Of a stretch of DNA of 64,000 nt, positions 9,847 to 17,325 are shown in pieces. Made by a program: the position numbers and the translations under genes. Each line of letters begins with the position of its first letter. The first letter of the stretch is position 1. Source of the DNA: Gordonia sp. SL306 (GTDB lineage: Bacteria > Actinomycetota > Actinomycetes > Mycobacteriales > Mycobacteriaceae); assembly GCF_026625785.1 (NCBI RefSeq), contig NZ_CP113063.1, forward strand, positions 4,588,001-4,652,000, read 5' to 3'. The notes below the pieces were generated by a model. That model saw only the letters and a program-made list of their open reading frames with translations, did no database searches and had not been told where the DNA came from.

Positions 9847-11415
9847 ATGTTCGATTCGCTTTCCGATCGGTTGGCCGATGCCCTGAAGGATCTTCGCGGT
9901 AAGGGCCGGTTGTCCGATGCCGACATCGACCGCACCTGCCGTGAGATCCGGCTGGCGTTGCTCGAGGCCGACGTCTCCCTGCCCGTGGTCCGTGGCTTCA
10001 TCGCCAAGGTCAAGGAGCGTGCCAAGGGTGCCGAGGTATCCGGTGCGTTGAACCCTGCCCAGCAGGTCGTCAAGATCGTCAACGACGAGCTCGTCGGGAT
10101 CCTGGGTGGCGAGACGCGTCGGATCACCTTCGCGAAGAACCCGCCGACGGTGATCATGCTGGCCGGCCTGCAGGGTGCCGGTAAGACCACCCTGGCAGGC
10201 AAGCTCGGTCACTGGCTGCAGAAGCAGGGCCACACCCCGCTGCTGGTGGCCTGCGACCTGCAGCGTCCCGGCGCGGTCTCACAGCTGCAGATCGTCGGTG
10301 AGCGTGCCGGCGTCAAGGTCTTCGCGCCGCATCCCGGGACCAGCATCGGCGGCGAGGGCCAGCTCGGTGTCACTGCAGGCGATCCGGTGTCGGTGGCACG
10401 CAGCGGCGTGGCCGAGGCGGCGGCCCAGCATCACGACGTCGTGGTGATCGACACCGCGGGTCGACTGGGCATCGACCAGGAGCTCATGAAGCAGGCATCG
10501 GACATCCGTGATGCCACCGAACCGGATGAGGTCCTGTTCGTCGTCGACGCGATGATCGGTCAGGACGCGGTGTCCACCGCCGAGGCCTTCCAGGACGGAG
10601 TCGGGTTCACCGGCGTCGTACTGACCAAACTCGACGGCGACGCCCGTGGTGGTGCGGCGCTCTCGGTGCGTGAGGTCACCGGTCGTCCGATCATGTTCGC
10701 GTCGTCGGGCGAGAAGCTCGACGACTTCGACGTCTTCCACCCGGACCGGATGGCCAGTCGGATTCTCGGGATGGGCGACGTGCTGTCGCTCATCGAACAG
10801 GCCGAACAGCATTGGGACACCCAGCAGGCCGAGGCCGCAGCGGCGAAGATCACCCAGGGGGAGCTGACCCTCGAGGACTTCCTCGAGCAGATGCTGATGA
10901 TCCGCAAGATGGGTCCGATCGGCAACATCCTGGGCATGCTGCCCGGCGCAGGCCAGATGAAGGATGCGTTGTCGCAGGTCGACGACAAGCAGCTCGACCG
11001 CGTGCAGGCGATCATCCGCGGGATGACGCCGGCCGAGAGGGACAACCCGAAGATCATCAACGCGTCACGCAGGCTGCGTATCGCCAACGGCTCGGGTGTC
11101 GCGGTCAGCGAGGTCAATCAGCTCGTCGATCGGTTCTACGACGCCCGCAAGATGATGTCGCAGATGTCCGGCCGAATGGGCATGGGCGGCGGGGGACGCA
11201 AGACCAACCGCAAGAAGGGTAAGGGCAAGAAGGGCAAGGGCCGCGGACCCACGCCACCGAAGGCCGCGCGTGCCGGTTTCCCCGGCATGGGCGGTATGCC
11301 CGGGATGCCTGCCGGTTTCCCCGACCTGTCCAACATGCCTGCGGGACTCGACGAGCTGCCGCCGGGGCTCGAAGGCCTCGACGTCAGCCAATTCCAGCCC
11401 AAGAAGAAGAAGTAG
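9847..11415 (+). CDS. ffh: Signal recognition particle protein Ffh (SRP54)
   Basis: GTPase that binds signal sequences and SRP RNA and delivers ribosomes to FtsY. MFDSLSDRL at ATG 9847 is the family N-terminus. The N domain is followed by the P-loop GLQGAGKTTLAGKLG near residue 106, DTAGRLGIDQELM, TKLDGDARGG and a methionine-rich M domain (MLMIRKMGPIGNILGMLPG). The 522-aa length reflects an actinobacterial tail that is lysine-rich (KKGKGKKGKGRG) and then Gly/Met/Pro-rich, ending in KKKK. The amidohydrolase gene starts 5 bp after the stop. Confidence 0.97.
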   Translation: MFDSLSDRLADALKDLRGKGRLSDADIDRTCREIRLALLEADVSLPVVRGFIAKVKERAKGAEVSGALNPAQQVVKIVNDELVGILGGETRRITFAKNPPTVIMLAGLQGAGKTTLAGKLGHWLQKQGHTPLLVACDLQRPGAVSQLQIVGERAGVKVFAPHPGTSIGGEGQLGVTAGDPVSVARSGVAEAAAQHHDVVVIDTAGRLGIDQELMKQASDIRDATEPDEVLFVVDAMIGQDAVSTAEAFQDGVGFTGVVLTKLDGDARGGAALSVREVTGRPIMFASSGEKLDDFDVFHPDRMASRILGMGDVLSLIEQAEQHWDTQQAEAAAAKITQGELTLEDFLEQMLMIRKMGPIGNILGMLPGAGQMKDALSQVDDKQLDRVQAIIRGMTPAERDNPKIINASRRLRIANGSGVAVSEVNQLVDRFYDARKMMSQMSGRMGMGGGGRKTNRKKGKGKKGKGRGPTPPKAARAGFPGMGGMPGMPAGFPDLSNMPAGLDELPPGLEGLDVSQFQPKKKK

Positions 11416-11420
11416 CCGCG

Positions 11421-12530
11421 GTGGCCGGACCGATGGGAATCGGGTCGGCGCCCGCCGACGACGTGCGGCACTACCGTGGGCGAGACCCGTTCAGCGACGA
11501 ACAGATCGACCTCTGGGTGGTCGGTGACACGATCACCCGCGAGCCGGTGGCGTCGGCCCGCACCGTCCTCGATGGCGGCTGGATCATCCCGGGCCTGGTG
11601 GACGCACACAACCACGTCGGGATCGCACCGGGCCTCGGCGTCACCATCGACCGGGCGCGCGAGTACGCGAAGGCGGATGCGCGCGCAGGCACATTGCTGA
11701 TTCGCGAGGTGGGGTCGCCTCTGGACACCCACCCACTCGACGACGACCCATCGTGCCCGCGCTTCATCCGGTCGGGCAAGCACATCGCGCGCCCCAAGCG
11801 GTATCTGCGGGATTACGGCGTCGACCTCGAGAATCCCGACGAGCTCGCTGACGAGGTGACCAGGCAGGCGCGCGACGGAGACGGCTGGGTGAAGATCGTC
11901 GGCGACTGGATCGACCGCGAGGTGGGGGATCTCGCGCCGCTGTGGACGCGGCGACAACTCGATGCGGCAGTGGCCGCCGCGCACGCGGAGGGAGCGCGGA
12001 TCACCGCCCATGTCTTCGGCTCCGATGCGTTGCCCGACCTCATCGGCGCCGGAGTCGACTGCATCGAACACGGCACCGGACTGACGGCAGATCTCGTCGA
12101 CGAGATGGTCGAACGGTCGATCTCGTTGGTGCCCACCCTGATCCAGGTGGAGAACTTCCCGGGTATCGCCGACGGCGCCGACCGGTTCCCGACCTATCAG
12201 GCGAACATGCGCAAGCTCCACCAGAATGCGGAGGCTGTGTTCGCGGCCGCCCGTGAGGCGGGGATCACGATGTTCGCCGGCACCGACGCGGGTGGGTTCG
12301 TCGAGCACGGGCGGATCGTCGACGAGATCGTGGCGATGGCCGCGGTCGGCTTCGGGGCGGAGGGTGCGTTGCGGGCCGCCAGCGTCGCGCCGCGGGAGTG
12401 GCTCGGCGCAGGCGTCCTCGGCGAAGGCGATCGTGCCGACTTCGTCGTCCTCGACGACGACCCACGAGAAGACCTGACGACCCTGCGCCGACCGCGGTCG
12501 ATTGTTTGCTCCGGGCTAACCGTTTCCTGA
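11421..12530 (+). CDS. Amidohydrolase family metalloenzyme
   Basis: Metal-dependent hydrolase of the imidazolonepropionase-like amidohydrolase group; the substrate cannot be read from sequence. Metal-site motifs are present in order: the first His pair in LVDAHNHVG, a strand-5 His in ITAHVFGSD, a strand-6 His in IEHGTGL and the strand-8 Asp in MFAGTDAGG. The C-terminal [10 protein letters not shown] closes the small beta domain. The 369-aa protein starts with GTG 11421, 5 bp after ffh, so co-transcription is likely. Species related to M. tuberculosis also carry an amidohydrolase next to ffh. About 485 bp without genes follow. Confidence 0.8.
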   Translation: MAGPMGIGSAPADDVRHYRGRDPFSDEQIDLWVVGDTITREPVASARTVLDGGWIIPGLVDAHNHVGIAPGLGVTIDRAREYAKADARAGTLLIREVGSPLDTHPLDDDPSCPRFIRSGKHIARPKRYLRDYGVDLENPDELADEVTRQARDGDGWVKIVGDWIDREVGDLAPLWTRRQLDAAVAAAHAEGARITAHVFGSDALPDLIGAGVDCIEHGTGLTADLVDEMVERSISLVPTLIQVENFPGIADGADRFPTYQANMRKLHQNAEAVFAAAREAGITMFAGTDAGGFVEHGRIVDEIVAMAAVGFGAEGALRAASVAPREWLGAGVLGEGDRADFVVLDDDPREDLTTLRRPRSIVCSGLTVS

Positions 12531-12619
12531 CCTCGTTGCGCACAAAACCCCAGCTCGCATCCGCGGCTGTGACGTATTCGTGTGAGGTACTCCACGTTCG
12601 TCGAACTGGTACCGCTAAC

Positions 12620-12633
12620 TTACCGGCTGGTAA
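12620..12633. repeat. Inverted repeat TTACC-n4-GGTAA
   Basis: A perfect 5-bp inverted repeat around GGCT lies 89 bp after the amidohydrolase stop, in a locally AT-richer stretch. It could be an operator half-site pair of the TetR kind, or the -10 region (TAATGT at 12631-12636) of a promoter for the structured RNA that follows. No regulator gene is adjacent, so its role is open. Confidence 0.35.
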
Positions 12634-12663
12634 TGTGACGACCGCGTTGCATGGGTTCGCGGG

Positions 12664-12867
12664 CGCGGAGACATCGCCGACTTCACCCGAGGCAGGTCGG
12701 GGGAGGGCCACCACGGGAGATATCGGTGAGTCGGGGTCTCCGCGGTCGGCACGCGACATGTGGTTACCTTCAGCGGGGTGGGTAACCACATGTCGAACCC
12801 CGTGTTCGACACCGCGTGCGCGACCTCGGGGAGGTCTGGGCCGCAGCGTCGATTCGACGCGGTTTTT
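12664..12867 (+). ncRNA. Candidate structured RNA or attenuator upstream of rpsP
   Basis: Complementary segments are nested. CGCGGAGAC (12664-12672) pairs with GTCTCCGCG (12736-12744). Inside it, TCGCCGA (12674-12680) pairs with TCGGTGA (12723-12729) with one wobble, and CCCGA (12686-12690) pairs with TCGGG (12697-12701). Then 15-bp arms 12754-12768 and 12781-12795 form a hairpin with a 12-nt loop. An 8-bp hairpin (12791-12798 with 12804-12811) overlaps its 3' arm, so the two exclude each other. A U-tailed terminator ends the region. It could be an independent small RNA or a leader attenuator; I do not recognise a known riboswitch class. The transcript start is not located. Confidence 0.45.
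12846..12867 (+). terminator. Intrinsic terminator with T-tract upstream of rpsP
   Basis: GCGTCGA (12846-12852) and TCGACGC (12854-12860) are perfect complements around one base, giving a short tight hairpin followed by GG and five Ts (12863-12867). T-tailed terminators are uncommon in this GC-rich window, so this is a clear signal. It would end amidohydrolase transcripts or the candidate structured RNA. Confidence 0.65.
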
Positions 12868-12893
12868 GCTCCGGGAGCCCGGTCTGGCAGAAT
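12866..12893 (+). promoter_or_regulatory. Probable rpsP promoter
   Basis: TTGCTC (12866-12871) and CAGAAT (12888-12893) are separated by 16 bp. The -10 lies in TCTGGCAGAATGG, closely matching TCTGGCACAATAG before rplS, so two ribosomal-protein genes share this core. The -35 overlaps the T-tract of the preceding terminator. Confidence 0.5.
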
Positions 12894-13015
12894 GGCACGC
12901 TGGTTCGTCGGACCCGGTTACGCACCGACCGACGGTCACACCACAACAGATCGCAAAACCGGGTCCGTCACCGGACGGGCCGCTGAATTGCGCAGTGACC
13001 ACTCGAGGAAGAAAC

Positions 13016-13483
13016 ATGGCTGTCAAGATCAAACTCACGCGTCTCGGCAAGATTCGCAACCCGCAGTACCGCATCGTCGTCGCTGATTCTCGGACCCGCC
13101 GCAACGGCCGGGTGATCGAGACCATCGGCAAGTACCACCCGAAGGAAGAGCCGAGCCTCATCGAGGTCGATTCGGACCGCGCGCAGTACTGGCTGGGCGT
13201 CGGCGCACAGCCGACCGAGCCCGTCGCGGCCATCCTGAAGGTCACCGGTGACTGGCAGAAGTACAAGGGCCTCCCGGGCGCCGAGGGCACCTTGAAGACC
13301 AAGGAGCCGAAGCCGTCGAAGCTCGACCTCTTCAACGCCGCGTTGGCCGCCGCCGACAGCGGACCGGCCGCCGAGGCCACCACCCCGAAGAAGAAGGCTG
13401 CCAAGAAGGCCGACGAGGAGACCCCGGCCGAGGCCCCCGCCGACGCCGCCGCGACCACCGGTGACGACAAGGCCGACGCGTGA
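13016..13483 (+). CDS. rpsP: 30S ribosomal protein bS16
   Basis: Small-subunit assembly protein. [20 protein letters not shown] is the universal N-terminus, followed by [21 protein letters not shown]. The conserved core ends near residue 90; the remaining 65 residues form an Ala/Lys/Glu-rich tail ([12 protein letters not shown]), a known actinobacterial extension that makes the protein 155 aa. ATG 13016 has GAGGAAG five bases upstream. The stop overlaps the start of the KH-domain gene by 4 nt (GTGA), so the two are translationally coupled and lead into rimM and trmD. Confidence 0.97.
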   Translation: MAVKIKLTRLGKIRNPQYRIVVADSRTRRNGRVIETIGKYHPKEEPSLIEVDSDRAQYWLGVGAQPTEPVAAILKVTGDWQKYKGLPGAEGTLKTKEPKPSKLDLFNAALAAADSGPAAEATTPKKKAAKKADEETPAEAPADAAATTGDDKADA

Positions 13484-13722
13484 CCGCAGTCGTCGCTGAC
13501 GCGGTCGAGCACCTCGTCCGTGGCATCGTCGCGAACCCGGACGACGTCCGTGTCGAGATGATCACCGGCCGCCGTGGTCGGCTTGTCGAGGTGCACGTCA
13601 ACCCCGAGGACCTCGGCAAGGTGATCGGTCGCAACGGCCGCACCGCGACCGCACTGCGTACCCTCGTCACCGGCATCGGTGGCCGCGGTATGCGTGTGGA
13701 CATCGTCGACACCGATCGCTGA
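13480..13722 (+). CDS. khpA: KH-domain RNA-binding protein KhpA
   Basis: Small KH-domain protein of 80 aa that binds RNA; in other bacteria it pairs with KhpB and affects ribosome function and cell shape. The GxxG loop is G50-R-N-G53 in [17 protein letters not shown] 13480 overlaps the rpsP stop by four bases. The rpsP-KH-rimM-trmD order is typical of Gram-positive bacteria and supports a role in ribosome biogenesis. Family assignment is firm; the gene symbol is by homology to the firmicute protein. Confidence 0.88.
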   Translation: MTAVVADAVEHLVRGIVANPDDVRVEMITGRRGRLVEVHVNPEDLGKVIGRNGRTATALRTLVTGIGGRGMRVDIVDTDR

Positions 13723-13739
13723 TCGAGAACGACTCCGCG

Positions 13740-14258
13740 ATGGATCTCGTGGTCGGCCGTGTGGCCAAATCGCACGGTGTTCGCGGTGAGGTGGTCGTCG
13801 ACATCCGCACCGACGATCCGGCGTCGCGATTCGCTCCCGGGACCGACCTGCGAGGCCGACTGCCGCGCGGAGGCGGGGAGAAGACATTCACGGTGACAGC
13901 CGCCCGGCATCATGCCGGGCGGCTGTTGCTGTCCCTGGACGAGGTGGCCGATCGGTCGGCGGCAGATGCTCTGCGCGGCACGCTGTTTCTGATCGACAGC
14001 ACCGACGTCGACTCGGGTGACGACCCCGACGAGTTCTACGATCACGAACTCGAGGGTCTGCCGGTCTCGACGATCGACGGTGCGGCGGTGGGCAGGGTCG
14101 CATCCGTGCTGCATCTGCCCGGCGGGGAGATCCTCGCCGTCACGACGCCGGAGGGCGCCGAGGTGCTGATCCCGTTCGTCCGCGAGATCGTGCCGACCGT
14201 GACCTCCGAACTGATCGAGATAGATCCCCCCGACGGTCTGCTCGACCCCGAGGCGTGA
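13740..14258 (+). CDS. rimM: 16S rRNA processing protein RimM
   Basis: Assembly factor that helps mature the 30S head and binds uS19. The 172-aa protein has the usual two domains. The N-terminal barrel opens with [22 protein letters not shown]. The C-terminal PRC-barrel contains [12 protein letters not shown] and closes with [11 protein letters not shown] followed by EIDPPDGLL, both family hallmarks. It starts 17 bp after the KH gene, and its stop lies 2 bp before the trmD ATG, so it sits in the rpsP-trmD operon. Confidence 0.95.
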   Translation: MDLVVGRVAKSHGVRGEVVVDIRTDDPASRFAPGTDLRGRLPRGGGEKTFTVTAARHHAGRLLLSLDEVADRSAADALRGTLFLIDSTDVDSGDDPDEFYDHELEGLPVSTIDGAAVGRVASVLHLPGGEILAVTTPEGAEVLIPFVREIVPTVTSELIEIDPPDGLLDPEA

Positions 14259-14260
14259 CG

Positions 14261-14965
14261 ATGCGCATCGACGTCGTCTCGATCTTTCCCGAGTATCTCG
14301 ACCCGTTGCGGTTTGCCTTGCTGGGCAAGGCCATCGATGCGGGCCGCATCAGTGTCGACGTGCACGACCTGCGTGCGTGGACCCACGACGTGCACCGCAG
14401 TGTCGACGACTCGCCGTACGGCGGCGGGCCCGGGATGGTCATGAAGCCCGAGGTGTGGGGACCGTGTCTGGACGAGGTGTGTCCCGACGACGCGCTGCTC
14501 GTCGTCCCGACCCCAGCGGGCGTGCCGTTCACCCAGGCGACGGCACAGCGCTGGAGCGCGGAAGATCAGCTGGTGTTCGCGTGTGGGCGCTACGAGGGCA
14601 TCGACCAGCGCGTCTTCGACGACGCGGCGCGTCGCGTACGGGTCGAGGAGGTCTCCCTCGGCGACTTCGTGCTGATCGGAGGCGAGGTCGCGGCGATGGC
14701 GATGATCGAGGCCACCGTCCGGCTCATCGACGGCGTCCTCGGCAATCCGCAGTCGCACCAAGAGGATTCGTTCTCCGATGGGCTGCTCGAAGGGCCGAGC
14801 TACACCCGGCCGGTGTCGTGGCGCGGCCTCGACGTGCCCCCGGTGCTGCTCAGCGGCGACCATGCCAAGGTGGCGGCCTGGCGGCACGGGCAGTCGCTGG
14901 CGCGGACGGCTGCGCGCAGGCCGGACCTGCTGCCTCGCGGATCACACGACGATCGCGCCGAGTGA
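14261..14965 (+). CDS. trmD: tRNA (guanine-N1)-methyltransferase TrmD
   Basis: SPOUT-class enzyme that methylates G37 of tRNAs with S-adenosylmethionine to prevent frameshifting. [17 protein letters not shown] is the standard N-terminus, so ATG 14261 is preferred over GTG 14255. Key motifs are [15 protein letters not shown], the trefoil-knot region [11 protein letters not shown] and [11 protein letters not shown], and the C-terminal lobe with [10 protein letters not shown] and [13 protein letters not shown] hairpin at 15005-15029 probably terminates the operon. Confidence 0.96.
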   Translation: MRIDVVSIFPEYLDPLRFALLGKAIDAGRISVDVHDLRAWTHDVHRSVDDSPYGGGPGMVMKPEVWGPCLDEVCPDDALLVVPTPAGVPFTQATAQRWSAEDQLVFACGRYEGIDQRVFDDAARRVRVEEVSLGDFVLIGGEVAAMAMIEATVRLIDGVLGNPQSHQEDSFSDGLLEGPSYTRPVSWRGLDVPPVLLSGDHAKVAAWRHGQSLARTAARRPDLLPRGSHDDRAE

Positions 14966-15004
14966 CCTCGCGGTCGGCCTGACCCGTTGACGGCGGCCGG
15001 ATGT

Positions 15005-15029
15005 GGCGCTCGGATCTCGTCTGAGCGCC
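15005..15029 (+). terminator. Hairpin after trmD
   Basis: GGCGCTC (15005-15011) pairs with GAGCGCC (15023-15029) around an 11-nt loop that can add two inner pairs. It lies 39 nt after the trmD stop and just before the -10-like box of the next cassette, so it probably separates the two transcription units. There is no T-tract. Confidence 0.5.
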
Positions 15030-15032
15030 CGC

Positions 15033-15038
15033 TAGGAT
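15033..15038 (+). promoter_or_regulatory. -10 box of the four-gene cassette
   Basis: TAGGAT at 15033-15038 lies 22 nt before ATG 15061, with GGAGGGGG as ribosome site at 15049-15056. No good -35 is visible. Its place right after the trmD hairpin suggests that the cassette is transcribed on its own. Confidence 0.4.
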
Positions 15039-15060
15039 TGCTCGACCGGGAGGGGGTCGG

Positions 15061-15426
15061 ATGATGGCGGATCGATGGTCGGCGATGCTCGAGGAGCTGT
15101 CTCGTCAGAGGTCGGAGTTGACCCGGGTCGGCGAGGCGATGGCCGGGTTGACCGCTCGTGCCGTCAGCACCGATCGTCTGGTGTCGGTCACCGTCGACGC
15201 CCGCGGGTTGCTGCACGATCTGACGATCGATCCCCGCGCGATGCGTCGCTATCGGGCCGACCAGCTCTCGGCGCAGATCACCGCGCTCGTCGCCGAGGCG
15301 GACCGGCGGTTGCAGGACCAGCGGAACCAGATCTACACCGAGGCCGTCCAACCATCACCGGACTACTCCGATATCCGAGTGGGTGAGGGCACATGGCCGC
15401 GACGGGCGGGGGACACGAATGACTGA
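15061..15426 (+). CDS. YbaB/EbfC-like nucleoid-associated protein
   Basis: A 121-aa protein with the YbaB/EbfC pattern: an N-terminal helix (MLEELSRQRSELTRVGEAM), a small beta sheet (VSVTVDARGLLHDLTIDP) and a long C-terminal helix (ADQLSAQITALVAEADRRLQ). True YbaB proteins bind DNA. Paralogues like this one, for example EspL in the mycobacterial ESX-1 locus, sit beside type VII secretion substrates, and that fits the neighbours here. ATG 15064 is better spaced from the GGAGGGGG site than ATG 15061. The next gene overlaps by 8 nt. The molecular role is not known. Confidence 0.65.
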   Translation: MMADRWSAMLEELSRQRSELTRVGEAMAGLTARAVSTDRLVSVTVDARGLLHDLTIDPRAMRRYRADQLSAQITALVAEADRRLQDQRNQIYTEAVQPSPDYSDIRVGEGTWPRRAGDTND

Positions 15427-15802
15427 CACATCCGTTCCCGGCGAGGCGCCGTCACGTACCGGCGAGCATGGCCGTCCGGAGGCCGGGGTCGGGCGACTCG
15501 ATGTCGACGTCGACTCGTTGAGCCGGCTCACCGCCCGCCTCGCGGCCGTCGACACTAGGCTCGGGTGGCTTGCCGTCGAGGTGACCGACGCGCTCGCCGA
15601 CGCCGAGGCCGCGATCGGCGTCGACGATGCCGCACGCGCATTTCGCACTGGATTCGCCGGCCTCACCACCGATCTCGCGGGAGCGTCGGCCGGGGTGGCG
15701 CGAGCATTGGCAGATCATCAGACGCTGATCGCCCGTGGAGTGCGCGAGATCGGCGGCGCCGACGACGAGGCGGGTCTGCGGCTGAAGTCGGGCGACCGAT
15801 GA
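15419..15802 (+). CDS. Small helical protein of EspC/WXG100-like type
   Basis: A 127-aa protein with an acidic N-terminal tail. A helix-turn-helix core (VDVDSLSRLTARLAAV, then AARAFRTGFAGLTTDLAGA) resembles ESX secretion targets of the EspC kind. It lacks a canonical WXG, having IGVDDAARAF at the turn, and no YxxxD/E export motif is seen. ATG 15419 overlaps the YbaB-like gene by 8 nt, and the stop overlaps the next ATG by 4 nt, so all are coupled. Function is inferred only from size, helical pattern and neighbours. Confidence 0.5.
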   Translation: MTDTSVPGEAPSRTGEHGRPEAGVGRLDVDVDSLSRLTARLAAVDTRLGWLAVEVTDALADAEAAIGVDDAARAFRTGFAGLTTDLAGASAGVARALADHQTLIARGVREIGGADDEAGLRLKSGDR

Positions 15803-16854
15803 CGACGGGGACGACGCCGATGAGCGTGCCGCCGGAGATCCGTGCCCTGGCCGAGCAATTGGCTCCCGGTACGTGGCCGAGTGCCGACGTCCGCGGACTA
15901 CGAGCGGCTGCCGCCCGCTGTCGTGATCTGGCGTCGCGGGCGGCCGACCTGGCCGCGGAGGTCGTTGCGGCGCATCGTGATCAGGTGAGCGGTGCCGGCG
16001 CTTTCCACGACGGGGTCGTCGAGGGCGGGCGCGCGCTGACCGGCTCCCCGGACACGGGATTCGGGCGGTTGATCGGGCGGCTCGAGTCGACTGCGACGGC
16101 GCTGGAGCGCTACGCGGATGCCGCGGCGACCACGCACAACGAGATGACCGTGATCGCATCGCTCGCCGACCGGGAGCGACTGCGATCGGACCTGCTCTCG
16201 ACGCTGGGGGACGACTCCGCACGCGTGGTCGCCGCCGGCGGAGGTCGGATGGCACTGACGGCGGCCGGCGAGGACTACACCGAAGCGGCCGGCGACGCCG
16301 GCCACCGACACCACGACGATCAGGCACAACCGGCAGCGACCAGTGGCATGCTGCCGTTCTCGGCGATGAGTGGACTGGCCGCGGGGGCCGGCGCACTGGC
16401 CGCCTCGCACGCCGGGACGGTGAGTGGCGGCCCGGCGGAACTGAGCGGTCCCGACACCGACTGGCTGCAACGGCGGGCGGCCCAACTGCAGTCGGCACTG
16501 CCGTCGTCGGTGGCCGGCTGGGTCCGAATGGCCGTGGGTATCGGTGTGTCCGCCGACGGTTCCCGTGCGGTGGTGATCGGCACCAGCGACCCGTATCCCT
16601 ATCAGCGCGAAGGGATCACGCTCGGCCCCGGCGAGATCATCGCCGGCAGCGGCCGGGCAGCCGAACTCGCCGTCGTCGATCACATGACCGAATCCGGGAT
16701 CAGCCTGCAGGCGATCGCAGCGGCGACGCCGATGGCACCGGGGACCCTCGCAGCGCTGGCCGGAACCGATGCCGAGTTGTTCGCGCCGGACGAGCACGGA
16801 TCTGACGACGGACTTCTGTCGCTTTCCCACGAGCCGGGGAGCGAGCACCCATGA
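15799..16854 (+). CDS. Two-domain protein with helical N-terminus, unknown function
   Basis: I do not recognise this 351-aa protein with certainty. Residues 1-150 are helical and Ala/Arg-rich, reminiscent of WXG100/PPE-like N-terminal domains. A Gly/Ala/Ser-rich linker follows to about 215 and includes a short hydrophobic stretch (MSGLAAGAGALAASHAG). The C-terminal domain has alternating strands and helices (MAVGIGVSADGSRAVVIGTS, then GEIIAGSGRAAELAVVDHM). That outline recalls deaminase-like and ESX-associated domains, but no HxE or CxxC metal site is present. It overlaps both neighbours by 4 nt (ATGA), so it is made together with them. Confidence 0.45.
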   Translation: MTTGTTPMSVPPEIRALAEQLAPGTWPSADVRGLRAAAARCRDLASRAADLAAEVVAAHRDQVSGAGAFHDGVVEGGRALTGSPDTGFGRLIGRLESTATALERYADAAATTHNEMTVIASLADRERLRSDLLSTLGDDSARVVAAGGGRMALTAAGEDYTEAAGDAGHRHHDDQAQPAATSGMLPFSAMSGLAAGAGALAASHAGTVSGGPAELSGPDTDWLQRRAAQLQSALPSSVAGWVRMAVGIGVSADGSRAVVIGTSDPYPYQREGITLGPGEIIAGSGRAAELAVVDHMTESGISLQAIAAATPMAPGTLAALAGTDAELFAPDEHGSDDGLLSLSHEPGSEHP

Positions 16855-17303
16855 GCGATCGGATCACGCGACTGCCCGACGGTGTCGCCGAGCTGGTGGA
16901 CCGCGTCCCCGACAGTGATCTCGCCCCGTGCATGTACTTTCTGGCGATCACGGTGCTCTCGGGTGTCGACGTCGGCGACAGCGCGGAGCTCACCACGGCG
17001 CTGACCGAGTTGCGGGAACGCGGATCCGTGTCGGCGGGACACCGGTTGGAGGTCGGTAGCTGCCTCGCGCAATTGGAACAACGCGCGTTCATCGCGGGTC
17101 GTCGAGGTGACGACGAGGCACGTGATCGAGCATTCTTCCAGGCGCGCGCGGTGAACTGTCTGGTCCACGTGATCGGGGCGGGCTCCGGGGCCGTCGCCGC
17201 CCGGGAGCCGAGGGACCGGCTGCGAGAGGCCGCCTATGAGGCTGCGATCGCGTTCCGCGGGACGCCGGGGGTGGTGAGCGTTCTCAATCGCTACGCGGGG
17301 TGA
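16851..17303 (+). CDS. Conserved helical protein, last gene of cassette
   Basis: A 150-aa acidic, mainly helical protein of unknown function. The pattern suggests a stack of helices (ELTTALTELRERG, LEVGSCLAQLEQRAFIAG, RAFFQARAVNCLVHVIGAG). No signal peptide, membrane helix or catalytic motif is visible. ATG 16851 overlaps the previous stop by 4 nt. Its position after a possible secreted effector would suit a chaperone or immunity protein, but this is a guess from order alone. Confidence 0.4.
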   Translation: MSDRITRLPDGVAELVDRVPDSDLAPCMYFLAITVLSGVDVGDSAELTTALTELRERGSVSAGHRLEVGSCLAQLEQRAFIAGRRGDDEARDRAFFQARAVNCLVHVIGAGSGAVAAREPRDRLREAAYEAAIAFRGTPGVVSVLNRYAG

Positions 17304-17313
17304 ACTGCGGCAT

Positions 17314-17319
17314 TAACCT
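17314..17319 (+). promoter_or_regulatory. -10 box of a leaderless promoter
   Basis: TAACCT ends 6 nt before GTG 17326, the spacing expected when transcription starts at the start codon. No ribosome site precedes the GTG, which supports leaderless translation. Confidence 0.5.
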
Positions 17320-17325
17320 TGGCGT

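Larger units (their letters stand above)
12531..13015 (+). other. 485-bp gap between the amidohydrolase gene and rpsP
   Basis: No convincing protein gene is present: open frames here lack ribosome sites and have no recognisable residues. The gap holds an inverted repeat at 12620-12633, a nested set of complementary segments at 12664-12811, a U-tailed terminator hairpin at 12846-12867, and a promoter at 12866-12893 that should drive rpsP with a leader of about 115 nt. The rpsP ribosome site GAGGAAG is at 13005-13011. Each element is described separately. Confidence 0.7.

Noticed and set aside
12398..13015. N-terminal extension of rpsP reaching back into the amidohydrolase gene
   Set aside because: bS16 starts with [11 protein letters not shown] at 13016 behind a ribosome site; the upstream codons cross a terminator and promoter.
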